Made by a program: the position numbers and the translations under genes. 64,000 bases of DNA from Bicyclus anynana (Eukaryota; Arthropoda; Insecta; Lepidoptera; Nymphalidae). The notes beneath the pieces are model-generated. The model was not told where the DNA came from. It made no database searches and saw only the letters and a list, made by a program, of their open reading frames with translations. Below, piece after piece: positions 10,421 through 20,382 of the stretch. Location: NCBI RefSeq assembly GCF_947172395.1, contig NC_069090.1, positions 14,900,962-14,964,961 on the forward strand. Direction: 5' to 3'. The stretch's first letter is position 1; every line of letters starts with the position of its first letter.

Positions 10421-11433
10421 CGACGTGGCCCTGGTCTGTTTGAACTGAATTCTTTGTTCCATCAAGTAATACCTACTATTATAATAAGTATTACTCGCAG
10501 TCAGCGATCACCAGCCCCGAAGATCTGGCTCCTCCCGGCTCCATCGAAGTTCTTTCCGTTATCGGAAACATTTTGCTGTAGTACTAGTAAATTTCGATAG
10601 TATCCAGAATTCTCCTATTTCCAATAGGTTTCGTTTATATCTTTTAGATAGTAGGCAAATACGTATAGTAGCATTTGAAACTTGTATTTGTAACTTGTCG
10701 TGACTACGTATTATATAATTTTTACTTTTGAAAGAAGTGGTTGTAGTATATCATAAAAGACGTGTGCACAATAAACTATTAGTTTTGACTATACTCAGTT
10801 GAGACTTATGCACATACATTAGGACATACCTAATTGCTAGATAAATGTAAGTGAAAACTCAATTACAAGCTTCTGAAAGTAATTTAGGTATCTACCGTAC
10901 CTAAATAACTTTCAGAAACTTGTTAATTAAACTTATGGTTAAGAAAAATCCCATTATCATTAGTAATTTACGAAAGTAACTTTTGATTTATTTTCTTTAT
11001 ATTAGCCACTGCTTAATAAGAGACACTTAAATATAAATTATCTACGGTTATGAAAATGTATGTGCAAGCAGTCATGAAATAGTTATTTTCGTAACAAAGT
11101 GTTTAATGGCGAGCAATTTCCGCTTGTGTTGTGTAACTGCGGCTTGCTCTATCTTCTTCGTAATTGCAGAAGGGGTGACGGTGAAATTAAACCACAATTC
11201 ATGATTTGAATACAAATATTTTAATACATTCACGTATTTCACATCAGGTAATAAAAGTTGTCCGCTCAGCGGAAAGGTACATCGACACAATAATAAATTA
11301 TCTTACGCTAAATCAGTCTAACGTTCGCGCCGAGCGCGGGTCGTCTTATCCTAGTATCACAGATGAGTAGAGCGGTGGGTCGCGCGGTGGGTCGCACGGG
11401 GGGTCGCGCGGCGAAGCGCACCCGCGCGGGGGG
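10421..11433. other. GPCR 3' flank and probable 3' UTR
   Basis: The minus-strand 3' UTR probably runs from 11433 to about 10970 (AATAAA at 10992-10987). A hairpin (10861-10890 with 10898-10928, loop TCTACCG) lies beyond. No other gene is seen. Confidence 0.45.
10861..10928. repeat. Imperfect hairpin, arms of about 30 bp
   Basis: ACAAGCTTCTGAAAGTAATT pairs with AACTTTCAGAAACTTGT and neighbours, loop 7. Possibly a tiny MITE. Confidence 0.7.
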
Positions 11434-12688
11434 TCACTCCTCCGACGCGGTGGACATCTGCGTGCTGCCCCCGGAGCTGAAGGAGCTGCGGCACTCCGCG
11501 CCCCCCGCGTCCGCCGCGCAGCCCGCGCCCTCCGGCGGCGACAGCGTGCGCAGCAGGTCGAGCGCCGCGCGCGCGCGCTGCCCGTCCGCCGCCGCCGCGC
11601 TCGCCGCGCGCGACGGCCGGTCCCACGCACTCTTTTCTGGCAGCAGCAGCCGCCTCGCCTCCCGCTGCACCCGCCGCGAGCGCAGCGCGAACAGGAACGG
11701 CGACGCCGCCGAAGCGAGCAACAACAACGCCAGCGCCGGCGTCCTCGCGCCGTCCGCCAGCCCCGGCAGCGCGGCCGACACCAGCGCCGTCACCGCGTGC
11801 GGCACGTGCAGCGACACTAGCGCACCGGTAATCAATCCGACTCTGGCCGCACGAGATTCTTCTCTGTACCGAAACAGCGAGGCGTTCGAAATGCGGCAGC
11901 GGATCGACGTTATCCTAGATCCGCCGTTGGAAGGCAGAGTCGTCTGAGGTACTAGAAGGGGCGCCGCCAACGTCGGCGCAGAGCTGACCGCCGGCAGACC
12001 TCGCCGGACGTCCTCGGTAGACTTGCCCTCTCTTCGCGCGTTTCTCAAGCTCGCGACAGACGGGCAACGCACCGGCCGCTCCGGAGGCAACAGGAACGGG
12101 CCGAACTTGGGTTCGCTCTCTGCGGCGTTGTCGGGTATGTCGATTTTCAAAGTGAGCCCCTCCTCCTCTATCAGGTCGGGCAGAATTATCTGAGGCTCGT
12201 GGAGCTGCATGGCGCTGGCGCCGTGCGCGCGCGCCCGCAGGCCGGACGAGCGCGCCGCGCGGTAAATCCTCGCGTACATGACGCAGACGATGCTCACGGG
12301 CGCGAGCACGCCGGCGACGAGGTACACGGCGTAGTACGCTATTTCAGCTGCGCGCACGGCGGGCTCCTGCGGGTAGTGATGGCGGCAGACGGCGACGGCG
12401 GCGCGGCCGGCGGCGGCGACGAGCGCGGCAAGCCACGTGAGCGCGCACAACGAGGCGGGCCGGCGCTGCAGCAGGCGCGCGTGGCAGCGCAGGGGGTCGG
12501 TCACCGCGTGGTGCTGGTCCAGCGCGATGAGCGTGACGGCCAGCAGCGCCGCCAGGCTGCAGGCCGCCGCCGCCGCGTCCCCCGCCTCCACCCAGCCGCG
12601 CACCTCCCTCGCCGAGTGCTCGCCGAACAGCGCGGGCGCGAGCAGGGAGGTCGTCACCAAATTCGTCGCCAGTAGGTTAATGACGAAC
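11434..12688 (-). CDS. Orphan class A GPCR, coding exon 2 (TM2-TM7 and C-tail), GPR161/GPR101-like
   Basis: Encodes residues 60-477 of the receptor and ends at TGA (11436-11434). The acceptor is TTTCCTTTGTTCTAG|G, phase 2, matching exon 1. Rough layout in joined numbering: TM2 61-81, TM3 98-115, TM4 140-160 (Trp145), TM5 177-202 (Pro190), third intracellular loop 203-341 (long, acidic then Ser/Arg-rich), TM6 342-365, TM7 376-394, C-tail to 477. The start of TM2 (SNRF..NLL.T.L...SL.AP) is like GPR101 and GPR161. The ligand is unknown. Hallmarks are altered: Asn69 for Asp2.50, DQH at 117-119 for DRY, no Cys at 3.25, LHVP at 353-356 for CWxP, SPFLF at 389-393 for NPxxY. The frame is fully open despite very high G+C, so this is unlikely to be a pseudogene. 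A possible poly(A) signal (AATAAA on the minus strand) is at 10992-10987, with ATTAAA at 11225-11220. A GC-rich 12-mer-like tandem (11377-11420) lies just past the stop. A more specific subfamily name is not justified by eye. Confidence 0.88.
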
Positions 12689-12735
12689 CTAGAACAAAGG
12701 AAAACTTTGGTTAGAACCGGCGAATAACAACGCAA

Positions 12736-15700
12736 CGAGGTCGTGAACGTTTAGTTCTAAAACCGTTTCGAGTTTATGGTGGAGTTATTGTGAAATATTA
12801 TGCGTATGTCTGACATACTCGGGTAGTTAATTGCTAATGACGATGTGTGTTGGGAACCAAACTGTGAAATCGGTAGTAATTCTTATTTTGAAACATATGT
12901 TAACTGGCATGTTTACAAACTTTTCTCGCCTGAACCTGTAACACACCGAAAATAGAGGCCGTAATTTCATGGAGCTAACGAGAGTGTACGGCGATTAGCC
13001 GCCACGACCTTTGTCGGACGGTGAGGGCATTTGTCGCCACACCTTTATTACTTTCTCGCAGCGGGAAATAAGGTCTATTTTCTTGCGTAAGACGTTTCAT
13101 TGTCCTGTAGTCGGGTGTCGCAAGTCCGATGTGCCGGTAGATTATGAACATTTGACCGTGCGAAGGACTTTCTTAAAGTCTTGCAGCGTGACCGAGTTCT
13201 AACTGTTCACGTACTATTTACTATTCCGGTCTCAATTACGAATGTTGTCCTCGGAAGGCGTGCATGTCACGAAAGCCAGAAATATAGAAATAATCATATA
13301 AAACAAATAAAATAACCGTACTGTGTCATAATTCGATGTTGACCGTGAAGTTTCGTAAATCTGCCACAAGATGAAGTAATTTTTGCCAAGCCGCAATATA
13401 AACTACTCAGGACAGATGATGTGTGTAACTAAATAACAGTAAATTGTCGGCAATGTAGGTCCGCTAGGCATAAACCAATATATACAACAATTTGTCTTCT
13501 CTCAATTATTCCTTAGCAGAAAACCGTTTAATTTTAAACCGTGCCAGTAGAGTAAATGAATCTAAACAATGACTTGTATAATGCTAGTGCCGTAATTAGG
13601 TAATTGGTGTCAGTGATAAGAATATAGGGCACAGTAGCTGTAATAACCTTTAAATTTTCCTTCAATTTTCTAATTATATTTAATTTTAATTTTAATTAAT
13701 AAAAAATAATAACTAATTTAGAAAAAGAAAATATAATGTTTTTAGTAATTTTGCTTAAATTTTTTGTAATTGTTGTAGATTTAGTTTGATGATATCTGCT
13801 TGACAGACAAAACCTTTCTCTTTTTATTAATTAATCATAAAAATTAGGTTAAAAAATATTTTTTGGGATTAGCTAATCATACGGAAAAATGCGACCGGAT
13901 GTAATTTACACTATCAATGTTTACGCATCTATGACCAAAATTCCAATTTTTATCGTATTTCCTGAGGTTAATTAACGAATATAAGGAAATTTAATTGAAT
14001 TACAAAACCATGTCGGAAGTTTAGTGTAAATTTTTGAATGTTTAAAAATATCATACGAATTTATTATAAATCCCAATGTGTTTTTATATCACAGCTCCAA
14101 GGTAAGGTTGTTCTGAAAACTGAAACAAATAAACTTAACCTTTGGAGTGTAGAGCTACAAACACCAGCGGCGTAGAGTGTGATTTATACATAGAAAACTT
14201 TCAAATTAACAAGCTGTCACTTCTATCAATCTCTTAAGAGTTTTACCACTCTTATTTTTTTAACTCAAACATAGTCAAATTTCACATTAAATTAATGCCT
14301 TAAAATAGAAATACAAAAGTTCGCCTGTCCGTCTCACTGTTAAAATCTGACGCCTAAAACGCTAAACTAAATTTGAATATTTTTGATACAATTTTAAATA
14401 GCGTGGACCTTGGAGAAGAACAAAGACTACTTTTTCTCCTAAAAATCGATGGCATCTGCGAGATTTGTGAAAAACTGAATTTAACGCAAAACCGCATCTG
14501 CTAGTTAAAATATATGATAATTTTTTTACTCAAAATACTTGTGCAAGTTAGATCATAGCTGGTTATAATAACTCCATAGTAACTCCGATAATGTAATCGA
14601 CCAGAATGTTCCACATTAGCACATTCAGGAATAAATTGCCCTTGTGATTGATATGATGACATTGCCAATCCCAAGACCTTCGAGCACAGGAGATATATTT
14701 GAAAAACAAATCAATACATTTAAAATCGCATATATGCAACGTGCATATATCACCTTTATATAGGCGGAATCATAGGCTGAATAGATGAATAAATCTGTTG
14801 CCTAGCATGTAATGTTTTATCTAATCAAATGACACCTTGAAACATGAAATTGTGTAACTTGTGGATCTAAATACATATATCAATAACAATAAACGACAAT
14901 AAAAAATAAACTAAAACATTAAAAGTCATTGTAACCTATGTCTTAAAAGTATAGAAAATAATTGATCTTTAGGTTAACCTTTACAACAATATAAAATTAG
15001 AAACACAAACTATTTTATTAATTAATCATAATTTATCTGTATGATAAAACAACAAATTAACATTAAAAATATGTATTTTTTTAGTAATGACAACATTGAC
15101 AAATAATAACCCGCCATACAAAATGCAAGGCGGTTTTTTGCAAAACTATGTCGAGGACAATTACAATTAATCTCCCACGGAGTTGCAAGTAAGCGTGGTT
15201 ATTTCGTTTCAACTTTTAAAGATCATTGCTTATTCATAAATTTCCAATGTTTGTCTACATTCTGGCAACTCATTAAGGAAGTTGACGATGAATTCACACC
15301 ACGAAATTATACGAAACTATAAAAAAATTGAAGAATCACACAACGTTATAACTCTGGCAAAGTATGTCAAATAGGTGCGTTGTAAATTGAAAATAAAACT
15401 CAGTAACTTCCTCTCGTAAATTATATTGACGGTGATTCAGAACGTCCAATTTTCAATGCCGTGTCTTGGTTCCTTTCTATAACATTTTCGTAAACTCAAG
15501 TTTCTTAGTTAATTAGGAATATTAATGAGACGTAAAAACAGAAGGTTGTACTGTTTACAACAATAAATTTAATCATGTCAGCGTTAATATTACGAAGATA
15601 TACGAGTAACATGTCAATATTTAAGATTATTATACACAAAGCCGGGTTTATGAGTTTCGCACTACTCGTAGTTGGTGTAAAAATAAACCGACAAGGTTGG

Positions 15701-15938
15701 GAAAGCCCCGTTTAAGTAGAACAACAATATTAATTGATGTTTTTTTACGAAACCTTGACTTTCTCCTAATAACATGGACTAGATGTAAATTCTGTTAACC
15801 TTTTTAAAAGACCTCAGCCAATTTTGCAACACTATAAATATTACGTATAATTTTATAATTGACATTGAAAACTATATTCTTTAACAAAATATTGGAATTT
15901 CGAAAGACCAATTCAATACAAATCTAAAATTATAGTAG
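12736..15938. other. Intron between exon 2 and the LINE
   Basis: Mostly 30-35% G+C. A locally GC-richer block lies at 12950-13210 with a 58-codon minus-strand frame (see findings). 14393-14507 resembles a Helitron-B end. Nothing else. Confidence 0.5.
14393..14507 (+). mobile_element. Diverged Helitron-B fragment
   Basis: Ends GTGAAAAACTGAATTTAACG...CCGCATCTGCTAGTT, like the family end at 54749-54955. Confidence 0.4.
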
Positions 15939-15951
15939 TATACCTATACGA
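15939..15951. repeat. 5' target-site duplication of the LINE
   Basis: TATACCTATACGA, identical to 20370-20382 on the other side of the element. It fixes the element's 5' end at 15952 and shows that it is not 5'-truncated. Confidence 0.85.
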
Positions 15952-16516
15952 TTACTTCCGGTCGGCAGTGCAAACAAGTGACACTTTGCTATTTTTTCTC
16001 TCAGTTTTTAATTTAACATCAGTGTAAATACTTACGAAATTTCCACAATAACACTCGCAACTTGAGAATAAAGTAACGAAGTACTCATACGAAGTGAAAT
16101 CTGAGTGAAATTAGTGCTAAAAGTACAGAAACGAAGTTTGAATTACAACAAATTATACAATTGGAGGTTATCGGCCATTATTAAACTGTCATAATAAACC
16201 ATAAACAATTGAAGTTGTCTGACAGAAACGTATGACCAACATAACCATTTACCAAGTTTCCGGCTCTGAGTTCTAGCCCTTTTGTGGCCAACATTACCAC
16301 ATTCAACATATTGGACAGATAATAATAGTAAGTGCTCCACGGTGATTCGTAGACAAAGAAAATAATAGACGTACAGTTAACATTCGTCATTTCGTCAAAT
16401 ACGAAAACAACAAAAGAGAAAGTGGAATTATTTATTTATTTATTTATCTACTATAAAAGATATTTAAAGCTATCGGCGAGAGATTCTTACGTTCCGTTCC
16501 ACGTAGTAATTTCATC

Positions 16517-17266
16517 ATGGAAAATGCAAATCTAATTCAAGATCTTTTTGAAAAAATGAAAATAGAAATGGCCAACCAAACAAAAGAAATTATATCAAAG
16601 ATGGATGAGAAGATATTTCCGTTGTTAACTGACATAAAAGAACTCAAAGCAGAAAACAGTAATTTGAAGGAAAAAATCGCAAACTTTGAAAAATTTAAGA
16701 GGAAAAATAATATCATCATTCACGGTCTTCAGGAAAATGAGAAAACGTCTAGAGAACTCATGACTGTAACAGTAGAAAAAATAAAAAATGATCTCAACAT
16801 TTCACTGGAAAATAGAGATATCGACAACATACACCGAATAGGGAAAAAAGACATCAAAGATACAAGAGTAAGACCAATTATCATATCATTTGTAAATGGT
16901 TGGAAGAAAAATGAAATAATATTAAACAGAAAGAAACTTAAAGATGGATATATTTCAGAGGACTTCCCCAAGGAAGTTCTGTTAAAAAGAAGAGAACTGC
17001 AAACAGAATTAATAGAAGAAAGAAATAAAGGCAATTGGGCGATCATAAAGTATGATAAGCTTATTATCAAGGAAGGTGAAGGAACATCAAATGTAGAAAA
17101 ACGTAAAAGACAGGAATCTAACTCACCAAACAACAACTTACAACTGCCAAGAAAACAACATATAACCTCAAAAACAAAAACAAACAGAGTGAATGCGTTC
17201 GACATAATGAGAGGTAGAAGTAACTCCCTGACATCATCTACACTAACATCCGAACGCAGCTCATAG
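16517..17266 (+). CDS. LINE ORF1 protein, coiled coil plus RRM-like domain
   Basis: 249 residues. Residues about 1-60 are charged and heptad-like, predicting a trimerising coiled coil. About 64-170 resemble the RRM-type nucleic-acid-binding core of L1/CR1 ORF1 proteins: KRKNNIIIHGLQE, then HRIGK and RPIIISF. The tail is basic and Ser/Asn-rich. The family role is to coat the element RNA as a ribonucleoprotein. The start is the first ATG (16517). The stop TAG at 17264-17266 is in the same frame as ORF2, which follows at once. Seen: motifs and frame. Known: family role. Inferred: trimerisation. Confidence 0.8.
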   Translation: MENANLIQDLFEKMKIEMANQTKEIISKMDEKIFPLLTDIKELKAENSNLKEKIANFEKFKRKNNIIIHGLQENEKTSRELMTVTVEKIKNDLNISLENRDIDNIHRIGKKDIKDTRVRPIIISFVNGWKKNEIILNRKKLKDGYISEDFPKEVLLKRRELQTELIEERNKGNWAIIKYDKLIIKEGEGTSNVEKRKRQESNSPNNNLQLPRKQHITSKTKTNRVNAFDIMRGRSNSLTSSTLTSERSS

Positions 17267-20248
17267 GATAATGTCATCAGCCACCGGAACAAAACAAATA
17301 ATATAAATAAACAGCAATCCACTAACAAAATTAAACCATTTCCCAAGCCGACTGGTCCTCGTGGGAAAGTAGACCATTACCCTCTTTCCAAAAATAAAAC
17401 TAAGAAGCTAAAAGAGAATAGTTTAAAAATTTGTACATACAATATAAGATCTCTGTCATCAACCGAAAAATACCTGGAATTAACATATGCATTGGAAAAA
17501 GTAAATTACGATATAATAGGACTCTCGGAAGTAAGAAGAATGGGTTGTAATATCGAAGAGTACGATGATTGTATTTTATGCTATATTGGACAAACTAAAG
17601 GATTATATGGGGTGGGGTTCATGATAAAAAAATCTCTGAAAGACCACATAACCAACTTCATTGGCATCTCAGAAAGAGTAGCATTATTGCAACTGAAGTT
17701 TGAAGACCTTAACTTATCGGTTATCCAAGTTTATGCACCTACAGAAAACTCAAATGAAGAAGAAATTCAAAAACTGTACAATGATCTTAGAAAAGCACAC
17801 GAACTAGCTGATGAAAAAGTTCTAGTAATTGGCGACTTTAATGCCAAAATAGGGCAGCCTAAAACTGAGGAGTACCCTATTATGGGGAAATACGGTTACG
17901 GAGAAAGAAACGAAAGAGGCACGAGATTACTAGAATATGCCTTTGAATACAGATTGGCGATAATGAACACATATTTTAAAAAGAAAACAAGCAAAAAATG
18001 GACTTGGGAATCCCCAGATCACAAATACAGGAACGAAATTGACTTCATTATGACTAACAATTCAAAATTAATAACGAACTTCGAGATACTGAATAAAATG
18101 AACTATTCTTCTGATCATAGACTCTTAAGAGCTACAGTAAGCCTACGTTTTCCGAAAATAAGCAGAAGGGATTTCAAATCAACTCCAAATGCCTTACTTA
18201 CACAATTTGATATTAATGCATACATAAATAAACTTGAAACTTACAAATTTGAAGAAAAACTAGAAAAAACTCTGAATGTACAAGACTACTATGACTCTCT
18301 AGAAAAAGCACTAACATCATGTGCAACTTTAAAAATGACCGAAAAGAGAAAGAAGAAATATAAAATATTTAGTGACAGCACTGTATCATTAATAAAAAGA
18401 CGCACTGAACTTATATGGACAAAAAATAAAACTAAAGAGACAAAAATGGAACTTGCACGACTATTTAAGCAAACAAACAAAGAAATAAAAAAAGACTACA
18501 AAATTCATAGACAGAACATCATTACACAAAACATAACTAAGTTCAGGAGCACAAAGAGAGCATTCAAGGAGCTGAGCTTACATAAACAATGGATTCAAAA
18601 ATTAGAAACAAATTCGGAAGAAACAAAATGTAGAAAAGACATAATAGATCAGGCAACTAATTTCTTTAGAGAACTGTATGAGAAAAGGGACCTAGAGGAC
18701 AACGTTCAAGAGTTGTCAAATTGTATTCCTAACACAGATAGTATTTCCACAATAGAGGCAAACGAAGTATATGAACACATTAAACTACTAAAAAGTGCAA
18801 AAAGCTCAGGTCCTGATAGAATCAATAATGAAATGCTGAAACATGCTGCACCTATTCTGATAAATCACTTCACACGACTATTTAACCTTATATTAGAAAC
18901 GGAATCTGTTCCAAAACAGTGGTGCACATCTGATATAATTCTGTTATATAAAAAAGGCAATCCGCATGATGTCGGCAACTACAGACCCATAAGTCTATTG
19001 GCATGTTTATATAAGCTTTTTGCATCGATAATCCTAAAAAGAATATCAGTACAGATTGACGAAACACAACCAATAGAACAGGCAGGATTTCGATCAGGTT
19101 ATAGTACGACTGACCATCTACATTCCCTAGGACAAGTGATAGAGAAGTACAAAGAGTTTAGGTGGCCACTTTACATAGCCTTTATAGACTATAGTAAGGC
19201 ATTCGATAGTATAAGCCATAATTCTATTTGGGACACATTATCATCACTGGACATTAACAGAAAGTATATAAATATCCTGAAGTATATATATAACAACGCC
19301 ACAAGCAGAGTTAAACTCGAAACCAGAGGAGAAGAAATAAGAATAGAAAGGGGAGTAAGGCAAGGTGATCCTCTGTCACCAAAACTCTTTATCGCTGTCC
19401 TGGAGAATATCTTCAAACATCTAGACTGGAAAATGAAGGGATTATATGTGGGCGGTGCCTATCTGAGCCACTTGAGATTCGCGGACGACATTGTTATACT
19501 CTCCGAAACATCGAGAGAATTAGGAACTATGATACAGTCACTGGTTAAAGAAAGTGCTAGAGTTGGACTTGAGATGAATGCTTCCAAAACAAAAATAATG
19601 ACAAATAGCCAAAAAATTCCTATAAACATATATGGCAACTACATAGAATATGTGGATAAATATATATACCTGGGTAAACAAGTATCTTTCAGCACAACAA
19701 ATAACGAAGAAGAAGTGGAAAGAAGGTGTAAAATAACCTGGAACAAATTCTGGTCCTTGAAGGAAATTTTAAAAGGTAATTATACTACAGATATGAAAAA
19801 AATTGTAATTGACACTTGTCTTTTGCCCAGCTTATTGTATGGATGTCAGACATGGGCTTTCACGCATACAGTGAAAACTAAGCTAAGAACAACACAAAGG
19901 TCGATTGAAAGAAGTATACTAAAACTAAGGAAAATTCAAAAAATAAGGGCAGAAATTATCCGACAAAAAACAAAAATCACTGACGCTGTGACACAGGCTC
20001 TAAAATTGAAATGGCAATGGGCTGGGCATATATCAAGAATTAAAGACAGTAGATGGACCATAAAAGTCACAAACTGGAAAGGTCCACCTGGAAAGAGAAG
20101 CGTCGGCAGACCAACTAAAAGGTGGGCTGATGACATCATTATCAAAACAGGGCGAGAATGGATGTCTCTCGCAAAAGATAGAGATTACTGGAAGAAGAAA
20201 GAGGAGGCCTTCACCCAAACGGGATCCACATCACAAGAAGATAACTAA
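17267..20248 (+). CDS. LINE ORF2: AP-like endonuclease + reverse transcriptase
   Basis: 993 open codons directly after the ORF1 TAG. Endonuclease at about 50-292: TYNIRSL, GLSEVRR, YAPTE, GDFNAKIG, NEIDF and SDHRLLRA are all present. Reverse transcriptase at about 555-805: NYRPISLL, FIDYSKAFD, GVRQGDPLSP and the catalytic FADD at 738-741. The C-terminal part has WAGHISR, GRPTKRWADD and the Trp/Lys-rich end typical of RTE-like insect elements. It nicks target DNA and primes cDNA from the element RNA. No ATG occurs until 17540, which lies after the first endonuclease residues (Asn of TYN, Glu of SEV), so I start the feature after the TAG. All expected catalytic motifs look intact. Confidence 0.88.
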   Translation, partial: DNVISHRNKTNNINKQQSTNKIKPFPKPTGPRGKVDHYPLSKNKTKKLKENSLKICTYNIRSLSSTEKYLELTYALEKVNYDIIGLSEVRRMGCNIEEYDDCILCYIGQTKGLYGVGFMIKKSLKDHITNFIGISERVALLQLKFEDLNLSVIQVYAPTENSNEEEIQKLYNDLRKAHELADEKVLVIGDFNAKIGQPKTEEYPIMGKYGYGERNERGTRLLEYAFEYRLAIMNTYFKKKTSKKWTWESPDHKYRNEIDFIMTNNSKLITNFEILNKMNYSSDHRLLRATVSLRFPKISRRDFKSTPNALLTQFDINAYINKLETYKFEEKLEKTLNVQDYYDSLEKALTSCATLKMTEKRKKKYKIFSDSTVSLIKRRTELIWTKNKTKETKMELARLFKQTNKEIKKDYKIHRQNIITQNITKFRSTKRAFKELSLHKQWIQKLETNSEETKCRKDIIDQATNFFRELYEKRDLEDNVQELSNCIPNTDSISTIEANEVYEHIKLLKSAKSSGPDRINNEMLKHAAPILINHFTRLFNLILETESVPKQWCTSDIILLYKKGNPHDVGNYRPISLLACLYKLFASIILKRISVQIDETQPIEQAGFRSGYSTTDHLHSLGQVIEKYKEFRWPLYIAFIDYSKAFDSISHNSIWDTLSSLDINRKYINILKYIYNNATSRVKLETRGEEIRIERGVRQGDPLSPKLFIAVLENIFKHLDWKMKGLYVGGAYLSHLRFADDIVILSETSRELGTMIQSLVKESARVGLEMNASKTKIMTNSQKIPINIYGNYIEYVDKYIYLGKQVSFSTTNNEEEVERRCKITWNKFWSLKEILKGNYTTDMKKIVIDTCLLPSLLYGCQTWAFTHTVKTKLRTTQRSIERSILKLRKIQKIRAEIIRQKTKITDAVTQALKLKWQWAGHISRIKDSRWTIKVTNWKGPPGKRSVGRPTKRWADDIIIKTGREWMSLAKDRDYWKKKEEAFTQTGSTSQEDN

Positions 20249-20342
20249 CCATACTAACATTAGAATTAATATATAGATATAATTATAATTTAAACTAACA
20301 CACCTAACAAACGTTTGAAATGTAAATTTATGTGGAAATAAA

Positions 20343-20371
20343 AGGCTTTATTATTATTATTATTATTATTA
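20343..20371 (+). repeat. (TTA)n 3' tail of the LINE
   Basis: About eight TTA units follow the AATAAA signal and GGC. RTE-like LINEs often end in a short tandem repeat rather than poly(A). Confidence 0.8.
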
Positions 20372-20382
20372 TACCTATACGA
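20370..20382. repeat. 3' target-site duplication of the LINE
   Basis: TATACCTATACGA directly after the (TTA)n tail; an exact copy of 15939-15951. Confidence 0.85.

Larger units (their letters stand above)
15952..20369 (+). mobile_element. Full-length non-LTR retrotransposon (RTE-like, two ORFs) in the GPCR intron
   Basis: A 4.4-kb LINE bounded by a perfect 13-bp target-site duplication (TATACCTATACGA at 15939-15951 and 20370-20382). It has a 565-base 5' UTR starting TTACTTCCGG, ORF1 (16517-17266), ORF2 (17267-20248), a 99-base 3' UTR with AATAAA at 20337-20342, and a (TTA)n tail in place of poly(A). Intact boundaries and long open frames imply recent insertion. It is transcribed opposite to the host gene. 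The RTE-like assignment rests on the endonuclease and C-terminal motifs of ORF2; a phylogeny could move it to a neighbouring clade. Confidence 0.88.

Noticed and set aside
11072..11290. 72-codon minus-strand frame after the GPCR stop
   Set aside because: Lies in the probable 3' UTR, no ATG-context support, no known family.
11346..11947. Long open frames on both strands overlapping GPCR exon 2 (e.g. plus 11363-11947, minus 11346-11630)
   Set aside because: By-products of the extreme G+C content. Arg/Ala/Pro/Gly low-complexity products with no motif; the receptor frame explains the region.
12199..12727. Plus-strand frames antisense to the GPCR
   Set aside because: Same reason; antisense shadows.
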